From Rhizobacter sp. (GTDB lineage: Bacteria; Pseudomonadota; Gammaproteobacteria; Burkholderiales; Burkholderiaceae_C), in NCBI GenBank assembly GCA_023954175.1, contig JAMLIM010000029.1:1-41115 (forward strand): a stretch of 41,115 bases of DNA. Direction: 5' to 3'. Shown in pieces: positions 18,041 to 28,673 of the stretch. The position numbers and the translations under genes are program-made. Each line of letters starts with the position of its first letter. Position 1 is the first letter of the stretch. The notes under the pieces were generated by a model that saw nothing but the letters and a program-made list of their open reading frames with translations, was not told the DNA's origin and did no database searches.

Positions 18041-18961
18041 ATGACGCTGACCGAGCTGCGCTACATCGTCGCCGTTGCCCGCGAGAAGCACTTCGGCCGC
18101 GCGGCCGAGGCGTGCTTCGTCTCGCAACCGACGCTGAGCATTGCGATCAAGAAGCTCGAGGAGGAGCTCGAGCTGAAGCTCTTCGAGCGCGGCGGCGCCG
18201 AGGTCAGCGTCACGCCGCTCGGTGAGGAGATCGTGCGCCAGGCGCAGGCCGTGCTCGAAATGGCGGCCGGCATCAAGGAGACGGCGCGGCGCGGCAAGGA
18301 CCCGCTCGCGGGGCCGCTGCGCCTCGGGCTGATCTACACGATCGGCCCCTACCTGCTGCCGGCGCTGGTGCGCCAGGCGATCAAGCGCGTGCCGCAGATG
18401 CCGCTCATGCTGCAGGAGAACTTCACCGTCAAGCTGCTCGAGATGCTGCGCAGCGGCGAACTCGACTGCGCGATCCTGGCCGAGCCGTTCCCGGATGCCG
18501 GCCTCGCGCTCGCGCCGCTCTACGACGAGCCGTTCATGATCGCCGTGCCGCGCACACACGCGCTCGCGACGCGCAAGGCGATCAGCGCCGAGGAGCTCAA
18601 GCGCGAGACGATGCTGCTGCTCGGCACCGGCCACTGCTTTCGCGACCACGTGCTCGAAGCCTGCCCCGAATACGCGCGCTTCTCGAGCCACGCCGAGGGC
18701 ATCCGCAAGACCTTCGAGGGCTCGTCGCTCGAGACGATCACGCACATGGTCGCCTCCGGCATGGGCATCACCGTCGTGCCGCAGCTGTCGATCCCGCGCG
18801 AGAAGCCGGCGCACGTCGTCTACGTGCCGTTCGAGCCGCCGGTGCCGACGCGCCGCGTCGTGCTCGCCTGGCGGCGCAGCTTCCCGCGCTACGAGGCGAT
18901 CGCCGCGCTGCGCAACGCGGTCTATGCGTGCAAGCTCGAGGGCGTGACGCGCCTGTCGTAG
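18041..18961 (+). CDS. oxyR: Hydrogen-peroxide-sensing LysR regulator OxyR
   Basis: A 306-residue LysR-type protein. The winged helix-turn-helix is at 1-60 (LRYIVAVAREKHFGRAAEACFVSQPTLS). The redox pair is in GHCFRDHVLEAC, giving C199 and C208 at the same positions as in E. coli OxyR, so peroxide sensing by disulfide formation is expected; targets would be catalase and peroxiredoxin genes elsewhere. recG upstream on the same strand matches the recG/oxyR association known in Pseudomonas and Burkholderia, although here a convergent glycine-zipper gene lies between them. It is convergent with glcF. Confidence 0.95.
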   Translation: MTLTELRYIVAVAREKHFGRAAEACFVSQPTLSIAIKKLEEELELKLFERGGAEVSVTPLGEEIVRQAQAVLEMAAGIKETARRGKDPLAGPLRLGLIYTIGPYLLPALVRQAIKRVPQMPLMLQENFTVKLLEMLRSGELDCAILAEPFPDAGLALAPLYDEPFMIAVPRTHALATRKAISAEELKRETMLLLGTGHCFRDHVLEACPEYARFSSHAEGIRKTFEGSSLETITHMVASGMGITVVPQLSIPREKPAHVVYVPFEPPVPTRRVVLAWRRSFPRYEAIAALRNAVYACKLEGVTRLS

Positions 18962-19013
18962 GCCCGAAGGACGCGGAAAAGGGACCACGCGCACCGGGCG
19001 CGCCCTCCGGCGC

Positions 19014-20321
19014 CTACCGCAGCTGCGGACTCAGCGCCTCGTCGAGCACCTCGACCCAGTGGCGCACCGGCGTTGCGGTGCCGGTCTGCAGATGCTGGAT
19101 GCAGCCGATGTTGGCGGAGACGATCTCGTCGGCGTCGATCGGCGCGAGGTTGGCGAGTTTGCGGTCGCGCAGTTCGTAGGCGAGCGCCGGCTGCAGCACC
19201 GAATAGGTGCCCGCCGAGCCGCAGCACAGATGGCTCTCGTTGCCCGCAAGCTGCACCTCGAAGCCGAGCGCGCGCAGCGCGGACTCGACCCCGCCGCGCA
19301 ACTGCTGGCCGTGCTGCAGCGTGCAGGGCGGGTGAAACGCGAGGCGCCTGATGGGTGCGGCTGCGCCCGCTGCGGCGCCACCCGTGGTGCGCGGCACGGT
19401 CGTTCGCTCGACGGGGCGCGCGAGGGCGAGGCGTTTCTGCAACTCCGGCACGAGCCCCGGCAGCAGTTCGCTCAGGTCGCGCGTGAGCGCGCTGACGCGC
19501 TGCGCCTTGTCGGCGTACTCGGGGTCGTGCGCGAGCGCATGGCCGTAGTCCTTCACCGTCACGCCGCAGCCCGAGGCGTTCATCACGATCGCCTCGACCG
19601 TGCCGGCGGCGACGGTCGGCCACCAGGCATCGATGTTGCGCCGCATGTCGGCCAGCCCGCCGTCGGTGTCGCCCAGGTGCGTGCGGATCGCACCGCAGCA
19701 GCCGGCGCCGTCGGCGACGAGCGTCTGCACGCCGGCGGCGTCGAGCACGCGCGCCGTCGCGCTGTTGATGTTGGGCATCATCGACGGCTGCACGCAGCCC
19801 ATCAGCAGCAGCACCTTGCGCGGATGGGTGCGCGTCGGCCACTGGTGCGCCCGGGCGCCGGCGCGCGGCGGCACCTTGTTCTTCAGCGCCGCCGGCATCA
19901 GCGGCCGCACCATCTGGCCGAGCTTCATCGCCGGGCCGAACAGCGGCGACGTGAGCCCGCGCTTGAGCACGCCGCGCATCAGCCTTTCGCCGAACGGCCG
20001 CTCGACGCGCGCCTCGACGACCTTGCGGCCGATGTCGACCAGCGCGCCATACTGCACGCCCGACGGGCAGGTGGTTTCGCAGTTGCGGCACGTCAGGCAG
20101 CGGTCCAGGTGCAGCTGCGTGCTTTGCGTCACCGCCGCGCCTTCGAAGACCTGCTTCATCAGGTAGATGCGCCCGCGCGGGCTGTCGCGTTCGTCGCCGA
20201 GCAGCAGATACGTCGGGCAGGTCGCGAGGCAGAAGCCGCAGTGCACGCATTTGCGCAGGATCGCCTCGGCCGCCTCGCCGTCGCGCGTGCCTTTGAATTC
20301 CGGGGCCAGGTCGGTCTGCAT
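19014..20321 (-). CDS. glcF: Glycolate oxidase iron-sulfur subunit GlcF
   Basis: A 435-residue electron-transfer subunit of glycolate dehydrogenase. Two 4Fe-4S ferredoxin motifs are near the N-terminus (CVHCGFCLATCPTY and CLTCRNCETTCPSGV). Two cysteine-rich CCG domains follow: GCVQPSMMPN ... GAGCCGA and HPPCTLQHG ... LCCGSAGTY. These pass electrons from the FAD subunit to the membrane pool. A Gly/Ala-rich insertion (TTGGAAAGAAAPI) lies before the second CCG domain. It is the last gene of glcD-glcE-glcF, 9 bp after glcE. Confidence 0.96.
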   Translation of the reverse strand: MQTDLAPEFKGTRDGEAAEAILRKCVHCGFCLATCPTYLLLGDERDSPRGRIYLMKQVFEGAAVTQSTQLHLDRCLTCRNCETTCPSGVQYGALVDIGRKVVEARVERPFGERLMRGVLKRGLTSPLFGPAMKLGQMVRPLMPAALKNKVPPRAGARAHQWPTRTHPRKVLLLMGCVQPSMMPNINSATARVLDAAGVQTLVADGAGCCGAIRTHLGDTDGGLADMRRNIDAWWPTVAAGTVEAIVMNASGCGVTVKDYGHALAHDPEYADKAQRVSALTRDLSELLPGLVPELQKRLALARPVERTTVPRTTGGAAAGAAAPIRRLAFHPPCTLQHGQQLRGGVESALRALGFEVQLAGNESHLCCGSAGTYSVLQPALAYELRDRKLANLAPIDADEIVSANIGCIQHLQTGTATPVRHWVEVLDEALSPQLR

Positions 20322-20330
20322 CGTGCGCGC

Positions 20331-21506
20331 TCAGAGGTCGGGGTAGAGACGCCCGGGGTTGAACACGCCTTCGGGATCGAATGCGCGCTTGAGCTCGCGG
20401 TGGATGCGCGCGAGCGGTGGCGAGAGCGGCGCAAAGACGCCGGCCGACTTGTCCCGCGCGCGGAACAGCGTCGCGTGGCCGCCTGCGCGCGACACCACGT
20501 CGCGCACCTGGGCCGCGGGGGCGACGCTCGTGAGCCAGCGCTGGGCACCGCCCCATTCGATCAGCGTGTCGCCCGCGAGGCCGAGCGCCAACGCGGTCTG
20601 CGGCACCGACACCCGCCACAGGCTCGCGCCGCCGGCGACGGCGGCCGCCGCCGTGGCGAAGAACTCGTCGCTGTGGTCGCGCAGCCCGGCCCAGAAGGCA
20701 TCGGCCATGGCCGGCTCGATCGCGTCGCCGCCGAGTCGCGCGCGCGCGGCGTGCACCGCCGCCGCGGCGCCCGCGAGGCGCACGACGAGCATGCCGCTCC
20801 ACCATGCGCTCGCGGCGATCGGCAGCGGCTGGCCGCCCCATTCGTTGATGCGCTGCAGCGCTGCGGCCTCGTCGAGCTCGAAGCGCAGGGTCTGCGTCGC
20901 CGTCGCGCGCGGCAGGACCTTGAGCGACACCTCGCAGATCACGCCGAGGATGCCGAGCGATCCCGCGAGCACGCGCGAGACGTCGTAGCCGGCGACGTTC
21001 TTGATCACCTGGCCGCCGAAGCTCAGCAACTCGGCGCGGCCGTTGAGCAGCGACGCGCCCAGCACGTGGTCGCGCACACCACCGGCCGACACGCGCGCCG
21101 GCCCCGAGAGCCCGGCGGCGACCATGCCGCCCACCGTGCCGCCCGCGGTGTCGCCCAGCGTGCCATCTTTCGCGCCAGCGCCGGCCGGTGCGCTTTCGGC
21201 GCTTTCGGCTTCATCGCCGGTGCGCGCATCGATCGCGAAGTGCGGCGGCTCGAACGGCAGGCACTGGCCCTTCTCGGCGAGCGCCGCCTCGAGTTCGGCA
21301 AGCGGCGTGCCGGCGCGCACGGTGACGACGAGTTCGCTCGGCTCGTAGCTGCTGATGCCGGCCAGCGGCCGCACGTCGAGCGGCTCGCCGCGCGGCACTT
21401 CGCCGTAGAACGATTTGGTGCCGCCGCCGCGGATGTCGAGCGCGCGCTTGTCGGCACGCGCGGCCCGAACGCGCTCGATGATCTCTTCCAGCGCAGCGTC
21501 GCTCAT
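20331..21506 (-). CDS. glcE: Glycolate oxidase FAD-binding subunit GlcE
   Basis: A 391-residue FAD_binding_4 protein, subunit of glycolate dehydrogenase. The FAD-binding segments are DIRGGGTKSFYG, ELVVTVRAGTPLAELEAAL, GTLGDTAGGTVGGMVAAG and GGQVIKNVAGYDVSRVLAGSLGILGVI. It is longer than the usual 350-370 residues, mainly through an Ala/Gly/Ser/Glu-rich insertion at about 92-115 that contains two exact copies of a 9-bp unit. The ATG at 21506 matches the family start; an earlier in-frame ATG at 21533 would reach past the glcD stop. glcD ends 31 bp upstream. Confidence 0.95.
   Translation of the reverse strand: MSDAALEEIIERVRAARADKRALDIRGGGTKSFYGEVPRGEPLDVRPLAGISSYEPSELVVTVRAGTPLAELEAALAEKGQCLPFEPPHFAIDARTGDEAESAESAPAGAGAKDGTLGDTAGGTVGGMVAAGLSGPARVSAGGVRDHVLGASLLNGRAELLSFGGQVIKNVAGYDVSRVLAGSLGILGVICEVSLKVLPRATATQTLRFELDEAAALQRINEWGGQPLPIAASAWWSGMLVVRLAGAAAAVHAARARLGGDAIEPAMADAFWAGLRDHSDEFFATAAAAVAGGASLWRVSVPQTALALGLAGDTLIEWGGAQRWLTSVAPAAQVRDVVSRAGGHATLFRARDKSAGVFAPLSPPLARIHRELKRAFDPEGVFNPGRLYPDL
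21190..21207 (-). repeat. Two-copy 9-bp tandem repeat inside glcE
   Basis: The unit gcgctttcg occurs twice without a mismatch, followed by a diverged third copy (gcttcatcg). It encodes part of the Ala/Glu/Ser-rich insertion before the FAD-binding glycine loop and keeps the reading frame. Confidence 0.7.
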
Positions 21507-21537
21507 GCCCAGTGATCTGCTCGACGGATACAAGCCA

Positions 21538-23052
21538 CTAGAACCGCTCCAGTTCCGGGAACGGCAGCAGGCCCTTCTTCACCGTCATCTTGCCGCCCTC
21601 GGCGCAGCGTTGCAGCGTCGGGATGACCTTGCCCGGGTTGAGCAGCTCACTCGGATCGAAGGCGCGCTTCAGCGCGAACATCTGCTCGCGCTCTTCGGGT
21701 GTGAACTGCACGCACATCGAGCCGAGCTTCTCGACGCCGACGCCGTGCTCGCCGGTGACGGTGCCGCCCATGCGCACGCTCGTCTCGAGGATGTCGGCGC
21801 CGAACAGCTCGCAGCGGTGCAGCTCGTCGGCATCGTTGGCGTCGAACAGGATCAGCGGATGCAGGTTGCCGTCGCCGGCATGGAACACGTTGCAGCAGCG
21901 CAGGCCGTAGGTGACCTCCATCTGCTGGATCGCGAGCAGGATGTCGGCGAGGCGCTTCCTCGGGATCGTCGAATCCATGCACATGTAGTCGGGGCTGATG
22001 CGGCCCGACGCCGGGAAGGCGTTCTTGCGCCCGCTCCAGAAGGTCAGGCGCTGCGCCTCGTCCTTGCTGACTTCGAGCCGCGTCGCGCCGGCAGCGCTCA
22101 GCACCGCCTGCATGCGCCCGATCTCCTCCTCCACTTCCTCCGGCGTGCCGTCGCTCTCGCACAGCAGGATCGCCGCGGCGTCGAGGTCGTAGCCGGCGTG
22201 CACGAAGTCCTCGACCGCGGCCGTCATCGGCTTGTCCATCATCTCGAGCCCGGCCGGGATGATGCCGGCGGCGATGATCGCCGCCACCGCGTCGCCGGCG
22301 TTGCGGATGTCGTCGAAGCTCGCCATGATGCAGCGCGCGAGCAGCGGCTTGGGCACGAGCCTGACCGTGACCTCGGTCGTCACCGCGAGCATGCCCTCGC
22401 TGCCGACGATGAGCGGCAGCAGGTCGAGCCCCGCGGAATCGAGCGCCTCGCTGCCGAACACGACCTCCTCGCCCTCGACCGTATAGCCCTTCACGCGCAG
22501 CACGTTGTGCAGCGTCAGCCCGTACTTCAGGCAGTGCACGCCGCCCGAGTTCTCGGCCACGTTGCCGCCGATCGTGCAGGCGATCTGGCTGCTCGGGTCG
22601 GGCGCGTAGTACAGGCCGAACGGGGCCGCCGCCTCGCTGATCGCGAGATTGCGCACGCCGCACTGCACGGTCGCGGTGCGCGCGAGCGTGTCGATGCGCA
22701 CGATGCGGTTGAACTTGGCGAGGCTGAGCGTGACGCCGAGCCGGTGCGGCATCGCGCCGCCCGACAGCCCGGTGCCGGCGCCACGCGCGACGACGGGCAC
22801 GTCGAGCGCATGGCATGCACGCAGCACGGCCGCCACCTGCTCCTCGGTCTCGGGCAAGGCGACGACGAGCGGATGCGTGCGGTAGGCGGTCAGCCCGTCG
22901 CATTCGTAGGGCACCACGTCCTCGGACTGCCACAGCAGCGCGCGCGCCGGCAGCAGGGCCTTCAGCGCGGCGACGACCTCGGTCTGACGCGCGGTGCGCG
23001 CGGCGCGCTCGTCGGCCGCCGATGGCAACGCTTCAAGCAGCGGCGCGTTCAT
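21538..23052 (-). CDS. glcD: Glycolate oxidase FAD-linked subunit GlcD
   Basis: A 504-residue flavoprotein, close to E. coli GlcD in length, that oxidises glycolate to glyoxylate. The FAD domain shows PVVARGAGTGLSGGAMP, IGGNVAENSGGVHCLKYGLT and IVGSEGMLAV; the C-terminal FAD-oxidase domain shows FHAGDGNLHPLILFD and TGEHGVGVEKL, with the conserved histidines of the active site. It is the first gene of glcDEF. FIST lies 60 bp upstream on the same strand. No GlcC-type regulator or malate synthase is in the window. Confidence 0.96.
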   Translation of the reverse strand: MNAPLLEALPSAADERAARTARQTEVVAALKALLPARALLWQSEDVVPYECDGLTAYRTHPLVVALPETEEQVAAVLRACHALDVPVVARGAGTGLSGGAMPHRLGVTLSLAKFNRIVRIDTLARTATVQCGVRNLAISEAAAPFGLYYAPDPSSQIACTIGGNVAENSGGVHCLKYGLTLHNVLRVKGYTVEGEEVVFGSEALDSAGLDLLPLIVGSEGMLAVTTEVTVRLVPKPLLARCIMASFDDIRNAGDAVAAIIAAGIIPAGLEMMDKPMTAAVEDFVHAGYDLDAAAILLCESDGTPEEVEEEIGRMQAVLSAAGATRLEVSKDEAQRLTFWSGRKNAFPASGRISPDYMCMDSTIPRKRLADILLAIQQMEVTYGLRCCNVFHAGDGNLHPLILFDANDADELHRCELFGADILETSVRMGGTVTGEHGVGVEKLGSMCVQFTPEEREQMFALKRAFDPSELLNPGKVIPTLQRCAEGGKMTVKKGLLPFPELERF

Positions 23053-23112
23053 GCCGTCGATCGTGGTCGGATATCACAGGACGCATGGGCGCACTGTAGC
23101 GCCTGCCCGGGC

Positions 23113-24357
23113 TCAGGCATCGGCCACGAACACGGTGAGCACGCCGGTGTAGCCGTACAGATGCCGGCGCGCGATCTCGCCGGCGGCGAAGAAGCCGGCG
23201 AGCGGCACGTCACCGAGCGCGTGGCGCAGGATCGCAAGCTCGGCCGACGGTGCGCCGAAGTGCGGCCCGCCGCGCCCGCTGCAGCTGACGTAGATCGCGC
23301 CGGCGATACGCCGCGCCGGGTGGGGCTGGTGCTCGGCGTCGCTGCCCTGCAGCGCGAGCGCGGTCGCGAGCGGCAGCATCTCGGGCTCGACCTCTTCGCG
23401 GATCTCGGCGCAGATGCGCACCAGGTCGCGCCGTGCGGCCTCGGTGTCGCGCTGGCAGAAGGCGAGCCGCATGCCGGGCTCGACGAGATCGCCCAGCGCG
23501 ACGCCGCGGCGCGCCGGGTCGATGCCGATCAGGTGGCGCACGCGCGTGTCGGCGCCGAACTGGCCCGGCCGCGAAAGCGCCTCGTCGTTCGCGTCGCTCA
23601 AGCCGGCAAGCGTCTGGCGCAGGCGGTCGATCGCGTCGTGCGGCGCCGCACGGTCGACATTCAGGTCCGAGAGCAGCGCGTCGAGCGCCGGCTCGCCATC
23701 GAGTTCGAGCACGAGGTTGCGCTCGCAACGCGTGATGCGCCGCGCCGGGCCGACCGGCTGGCAGCCCTGCGTCACGCGCGAGACGAGCGCGACCCCGGCG
23801 TCGAATGCAACGCCGGAGACGCCGCCCTCGAACACGCCGTCGGCGATGTGCGGCGCCTGCCCGCGCGAGGACGCAATGCCACCGAACAGATAGCCGGTCG
23901 CGGTGCGGTCGGCGAGTTCGTGCAGCAGCGCGGGCAGGTCGGCGGCCGAAGGGTCGGCATGCACCTGCGCGGTGTGCGCGGCGAACGCGCCGAGCGGGCT
24001 CGCACCCGAGAAGACACGAAAGCGTTCGCGCGGCAGGCAGCTCAGCATCAGCACGAGGGCGGGCTCGTCGAAGTATTCGACGCCGTTGGCGGCGACGCCG
24101 ACGCCGACCGCGCCAACCCAGCTCACCGTTGGCCAGCGCCGCCGCAGTTCGGCCAGCAGCGCCTCGGCGTCGTTCGCGTAGAGGTCGGTCAGGTAGACCC
24201 ATCCGAGCGAACAGTTCGCATGGGTCGGGGCGTTCCCGGCGTTCCCGGCTTTCGCGCCGTCTGCAGCCGCCGCCTGCGCATCGATCTGCGCGCCGGCAAG
24301 CGCGAGCGCCATGCGCCAGTCGGGATGCGTCGCGTGGGCGTGCAGGAAGAGCTTCAT
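23113..24357 (-). CDS. FIST N/C domain signalling protein
   Basis: A 414-residue protein with FIST_N (about 40-230) and FIST_C (about 240-390) domains. The FIST fold is thought to sense small ligands, possibly amino acids, and feed signal-transduction systems. Visible segments are WVGAVGVGVAANGVEYFDEPALVLML, GYLFGGIASSRGQ, GVSGVAF, and in the C-terminal part YVSCSGRG and PLAGFFAAGEI ... LYGYTGVLTVF. A low-complexity Ala/Asn/Gly insertion at about 26-48 carries a duplicated 9-bp unit. No signalling output domain is attached and no kinase gene is adjacent. phaM lies 45 bp upstream on the same strand. Confidence 0.87.
   Translation of the reverse strand: MKLFLHAHATHPDWRMALALAGAQIDAQAAAADGAKAGNAGNAPTHANCSLGWVYLTDLYANDAEALLAELRRRWPTVSWVGAVGVGVAANGVEYFDEPALVLMLSCLPRERFRVFSGASPLGAFAAHTAQVHADPSAADLPALLHELADRTATGYLFGGIASSRGQAPHIADGVFEGGVSGVAFDAGVALVSRVTQGCQPVGPARRITRCERNLVLELDGEPALDALLSDLNVDRAAPHDAIDRLRQTLAGLSDANDEALSRPGQFGADTRVRHLIGIDPARRGVALGDLVEPGMRLAFCQRDTEAARRDLVRICAEIREEVEPEMLPLATALALQGSDAEHQPHPARRIAGAIYVSCSGRGGPHFGAPSAELAILRHALGDVPLAGFFAAGEIARRHLYGYTGVLTVFVADA
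24229..24246 (-). repeat. Two-copy 9-bp tandem repeat inside the FIST gene
   Basis: The unit ggcgttccc occurs twice exactly at 24229-24246, followed by a diverged copy starting ggctttcgc. It codes for part of the Ala/Gly/Asn-rich insertion near the N-terminus and keeps the frame. Confidence 0.65.
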
Positions 24358-24402
24358 CGCACCGCCACGCTGCGAGTCAGGCGACCTGCCATTCGCGTGC
24401 GC

Positions 24403-25110
24403 TCAGCCGGTCTTGCGCGCCGCGCTCTTGCGTGATGCGCTCTTGCGCGGTGGGCTGTTGCGTGAGGCCGCCCCGCGCTTCTTCGCCGGCGCGCGACGCG
24501 CACCCTGGGTGGCGGCTTCGGCTGACGGGGCCGACTTCGCCGCGCCGACCGGCGCGCGCGCGGCGGCGGCAGCGCCTTCCTTCAGCGCCGTGCTCGCGAG
24601 CTCGCCGAACTGCTTCGTCAGCGCGCCCCACCATTGCAACGGGTCGACCGCGCCGGCCGCCGCCGGTGCTGCGGACTCGGGCTCGGCGCGTGGTGCAGCC
24701 TGGGGCGCCGGCGCCTCCGTGAACACGGGCGCCTGCGGCCTGGGCGGAGCGGCGGGACGCGGCGCGGCGGGCGCCCTGGTGGCGGCCGGTTCGGCGTCGG
24801 CGAGCCCGGGCACGTTCAGCATCATCGAATCGCGCAGTGCGTCCATCTGCACGTTCATCGTCTTCAGGGTGGACAGCGTCATGCGCTGCACCTCGAGCGC
24901 CTGGATCGTCGCACCGAGCATGCGTGCGTTCTGCTCGAGCCAGTACTGCACGGTGCGCAACTCCTCGATGCGCTTGTCGAGCTCCTCCGGATTGATCGTC
25001 GGCGCGACCCACTGGCCGATGCCGGGCATCGACGCACCGGCGTTCTTCACCAGGCCCTCGAGGAAGTCGAAGCCAGGGACGAGCTTCGAGAAATTCTGGG
25101 TGTCGGACAT
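24403..25110 (-). CDS. phaM: PHA granule-associated regulatory protein PhaM
   Basis: A 235-residue PhaM, known in Ralstonia eutropha to activate PHA synthase, bind PHB granules and attach them to the nucleoid. The N-terminal helical part (SKLVPGFDFLEGLVKNAG ... NPEELDKRIEELRTVQYWLEQNARML) is conserved. A Pro/Ala linker (about 105-150) leads to DPLQWWGALTKQF, then a basic C-terminal tail with AKKR and RKSA-type repeats (195-235), the presumed DNA-binding part. GGAGAA precedes the ATG. Its presence suggests the host makes polyhydroxybutyrate. Confidence 0.88.
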   Translation of the reverse strand: MSDTQNFSKLVPGFDFLEGLVKNAGASMPGIGQWVAPTINPEELDKRIEELRTVQYWLEQNARMLGATIQALEVQRMTLSTLKTMNVQMDALRDSMMLNVPGLADAEPAATRAPAAPRPAAPPRPQAPVFTEAPAPQAAPRAEPESAAPAAAGAVDPLQWWGALTKQFGELASTALKEGAAAAARAPVGAAKSAPSAEAATQGARRAPAKKRGAASRNSPPRKSASRKSAARKTG

Positions 25111-25217
25111 GATGTTCTCCGGTGCAAGAGGTGAGCAGGCGTGCGCTGACCGATTGTGCCGCGCAGTGACGACCTGCGCTCGCGCCGAACGCCTGCGTCG
25201 TGCGCCAGTGCCGAACG

Positions 25218-26207
25218 CTATCGCACGAACTCTACGCGCTCCACCGTGAAGCCACGCCGCGCCAGCAGGCTCGGCAGGCCGTGGGCACCGAACAGATGCA
25301 GCGCGCCGACGGCAGCGAACACACGCGTGCCGCCATCGTGCAAGGCGGCGATGCGGTCGGCGAGGGCCGGGTTGCGATCGTCGAGCATGCGCACGAGTTC
25401 AGCCCGGTCGGCCTCGGTGTCGACGCATTCACACCAGGCTTCGTAGTGTTCGAGCTCGTCGGCCCGGCCTTCGTCCCAGGCCCGCGCCATGCGCAGCAGC
25501 ATCGGCCGCACCTTGCCCTGCTCGAGGTCGGCGAGGCCGCTCGTGAGCCGCTCGTCGGCGGTGCGCGGGTCGCCGCGCAGAAGCGCGATCTGCATCTCGG
25601 GCGTCTCGAGCGAGATCACCGGCTTGCCGAGCACGCGCGCGAGCACGGCGAGCACGCCGTCGATCGCGAACGCGGGGTCGAGCCCGTCGCGCCGCGCGGC
25701 AAGCGTCGTCAGCGTCGCGAGCTGCATCGACGGCGAGATTGCCGACAGTGCGTCGAGCGGCAGGCATTCGGCGACGATCAATGCCTGCAGACGCGATTCG
25801 AGCGCCGCGGGCGGTCTTTCGTCCGGCAGCGCGCGCATCCCTGCCGCGAGGCGGCGGGCGATGTCGGCGTCGAGCAGATCGATTTCGAGCGCGACGCTGT
25901 CGCTCGCGGCGATCGCGGCGCTCACCTTCGGGCCCGGCAACATCCACTCGGCCTGCGCCACGTGAATCGTGCCGTAGAGGTAGGAGCTGCGCCCCGCACG
26001 CTCGATGCGCCACAGGAAGCCGCGATCGCGCGCCTCGCGCCCGGCGGCCGCGTGCTGATCGACGCTCGGCGCCTGCGCCGCGGGCGGGCAATCCGCCGGC
26101 GCGGCGGCACGCGCGGCTGGCGGCGTGAAGAGCAAGGCCGGAACGATGGCAAGCAGCAGCGCAAGCGCGCATCCTCGCGGCGGGGCGATGCGCGGCCCGG
26201 CCCTCAC
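25218..26207 (-). CDS. TraB/GumN family protein (exported)
   Basis: A 329-residue protein with a signal peptide (1-35) and a TraB/GumN domain. The two family motifs are GTIH at 79-82 and GALHLFG at 301-307; the conserved glutamates and histidines have led others to suggest a metalloprotease-like role, but activity is not settled. It begins with GTG overlapping the stop of the aspartic protease gene by 4 bp, so it is translationally coupled. Expected location: periplasm. It is the last gene of a kinase/protease/TraB set. Confidence 0.87.
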   Translation of the reverse strand: MRAGPRIAPPRGCALALLLAIVPALLFTPPAARAAAPADCPPAAQAPSVDQHAAAGREARDRGFLWRIERAGRSSYLYGTIHVAQAEWMLPGPKVSAAIAASDSVALEIDLLDADIARRLAAGMRALPDERPPAALESRLQALIVAECLPLDALSAISPSMQLATLTTLAARRDGLDPAFAIDGVLAVLARVLGKPVISLETPEMQIALLRGDPRTADERLTSGLADLEQGKVRPMLLRMARAWDEGRADELEHYEAWCECVDTEADRAELVRMLDDRNPALADRIAALHDGGTRVFAAVGALHLFGAHGLPSLLARRGFTVERVEFVR

Positions 26208-26695
26208 GGCTGCGCCGGCCGCGGCGCGAGCCGCAGCACGCCGTTGCTCTGCGAGAAGTGCAGCTGCCCGAGCACGTCCATGCCGAGCAGCGGCGCAGCC
26301 AGCGCCGGCAACACCGCGACGCGCAGGCGCAGCGCCTGCACGCCGCCTTCGAGCTCGATGTCGGCGCGCGCGAGCCTGCCTTGCACCGTCCCGCCGGCGG
26401 TGGAGGACGTGACGCGGCCTTCAGGGCGCAACCCGGCGCGCTCGGCCAGCGCGCGCGGCAGTGCGGTCGAGGTCGCGCCGGTGTCGACGAGGAAGTCGAC
26501 CGCGACGCCGTTCACGCGGCCCGGCCAGTGGTAGTGGCCGTCGGGCCCGCGGCGGATCTCGATCACGCCGTCGGTCGCGATCGCAAAGCGCGTGCGCTGC
26601 TCGTGCGATTGCCAGAACTGCAACGCGAGGAACAGCGCGACGCCGAGCAGGCCCCAGACCGTGACGATCTTGAGCGTGTGGGGAAAGTCCCTCAT
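26204..26695 (-). CDS. Membrane-anchored retropepsin-like aspartic protease (clan AA, TIGR02281 type)
   Basis: A 163-residue protein with one N-terminal membrane helix (10-27) and a retropepsin-like domain. The catalytic motif is DTGATS at 71-76 after the strand VNGVAVDFLV, and the C-terminal LLGMDVLGQLHF is the conserved second loop. Proteins of this kind work as homodimers, each giving one Asp. The topology places the domain on the periplasmic side if the anchor is N-in. It lies 28 bp after the histidine kinase gene and overlaps the TraB/GumN start by 4 bp. Substrate unknown. Confidence 0.88.
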   Translation of the reverse strand: MRDFPHTLKIVTVWGLLGVALFLALQFWQSHEQRTRFAIATDGVIEIRRGPDGHYHWPGRVNGVAVDFLVDTGATSTALPRALAERAGLRPEGRVTSSTAGGTVQGRLARADIELEGGVQALRLRVAVLPALAAPLLGMDVLGQLHFSQSNGVLRLAPRPAQP

Positions 26696-26723
26696 CCGAT
26701 TCCTGGCGACCTGCCCGGGCAGC

Positions 26724-28586
<1,863 letters not shown>

Positions 28587-28673
28587 GCTACCCCTTCGAC
28601 GCGTCTGGCACCGTGCGCAGCCGGGCCGCAGAGCGTCGCGTGGCGTGAAGGAGTGGGCGTGCGACGCCAGCGG

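Noticed and set aside
19059-21515. An 818-codon open frame on the plus strand
   Set aside because: It is antisense to glcF and glcE, whose iron-sulfur and FAD motifs are unambiguous.
19014-23052. Direct peroxide link between glycolate oxidation and neighbouring oxyR
   Set aside because: GlcDEF passes electrons to the membrane chain rather than to oxygen, so peroxide formation is not expected; adjacency alone is weak evidence.
21415-24435. A 1006-codon open frame on the plus strand
   Set aside because: It is antisense to glcD and the FIST gene and has shadow composition and no recognisable motif.
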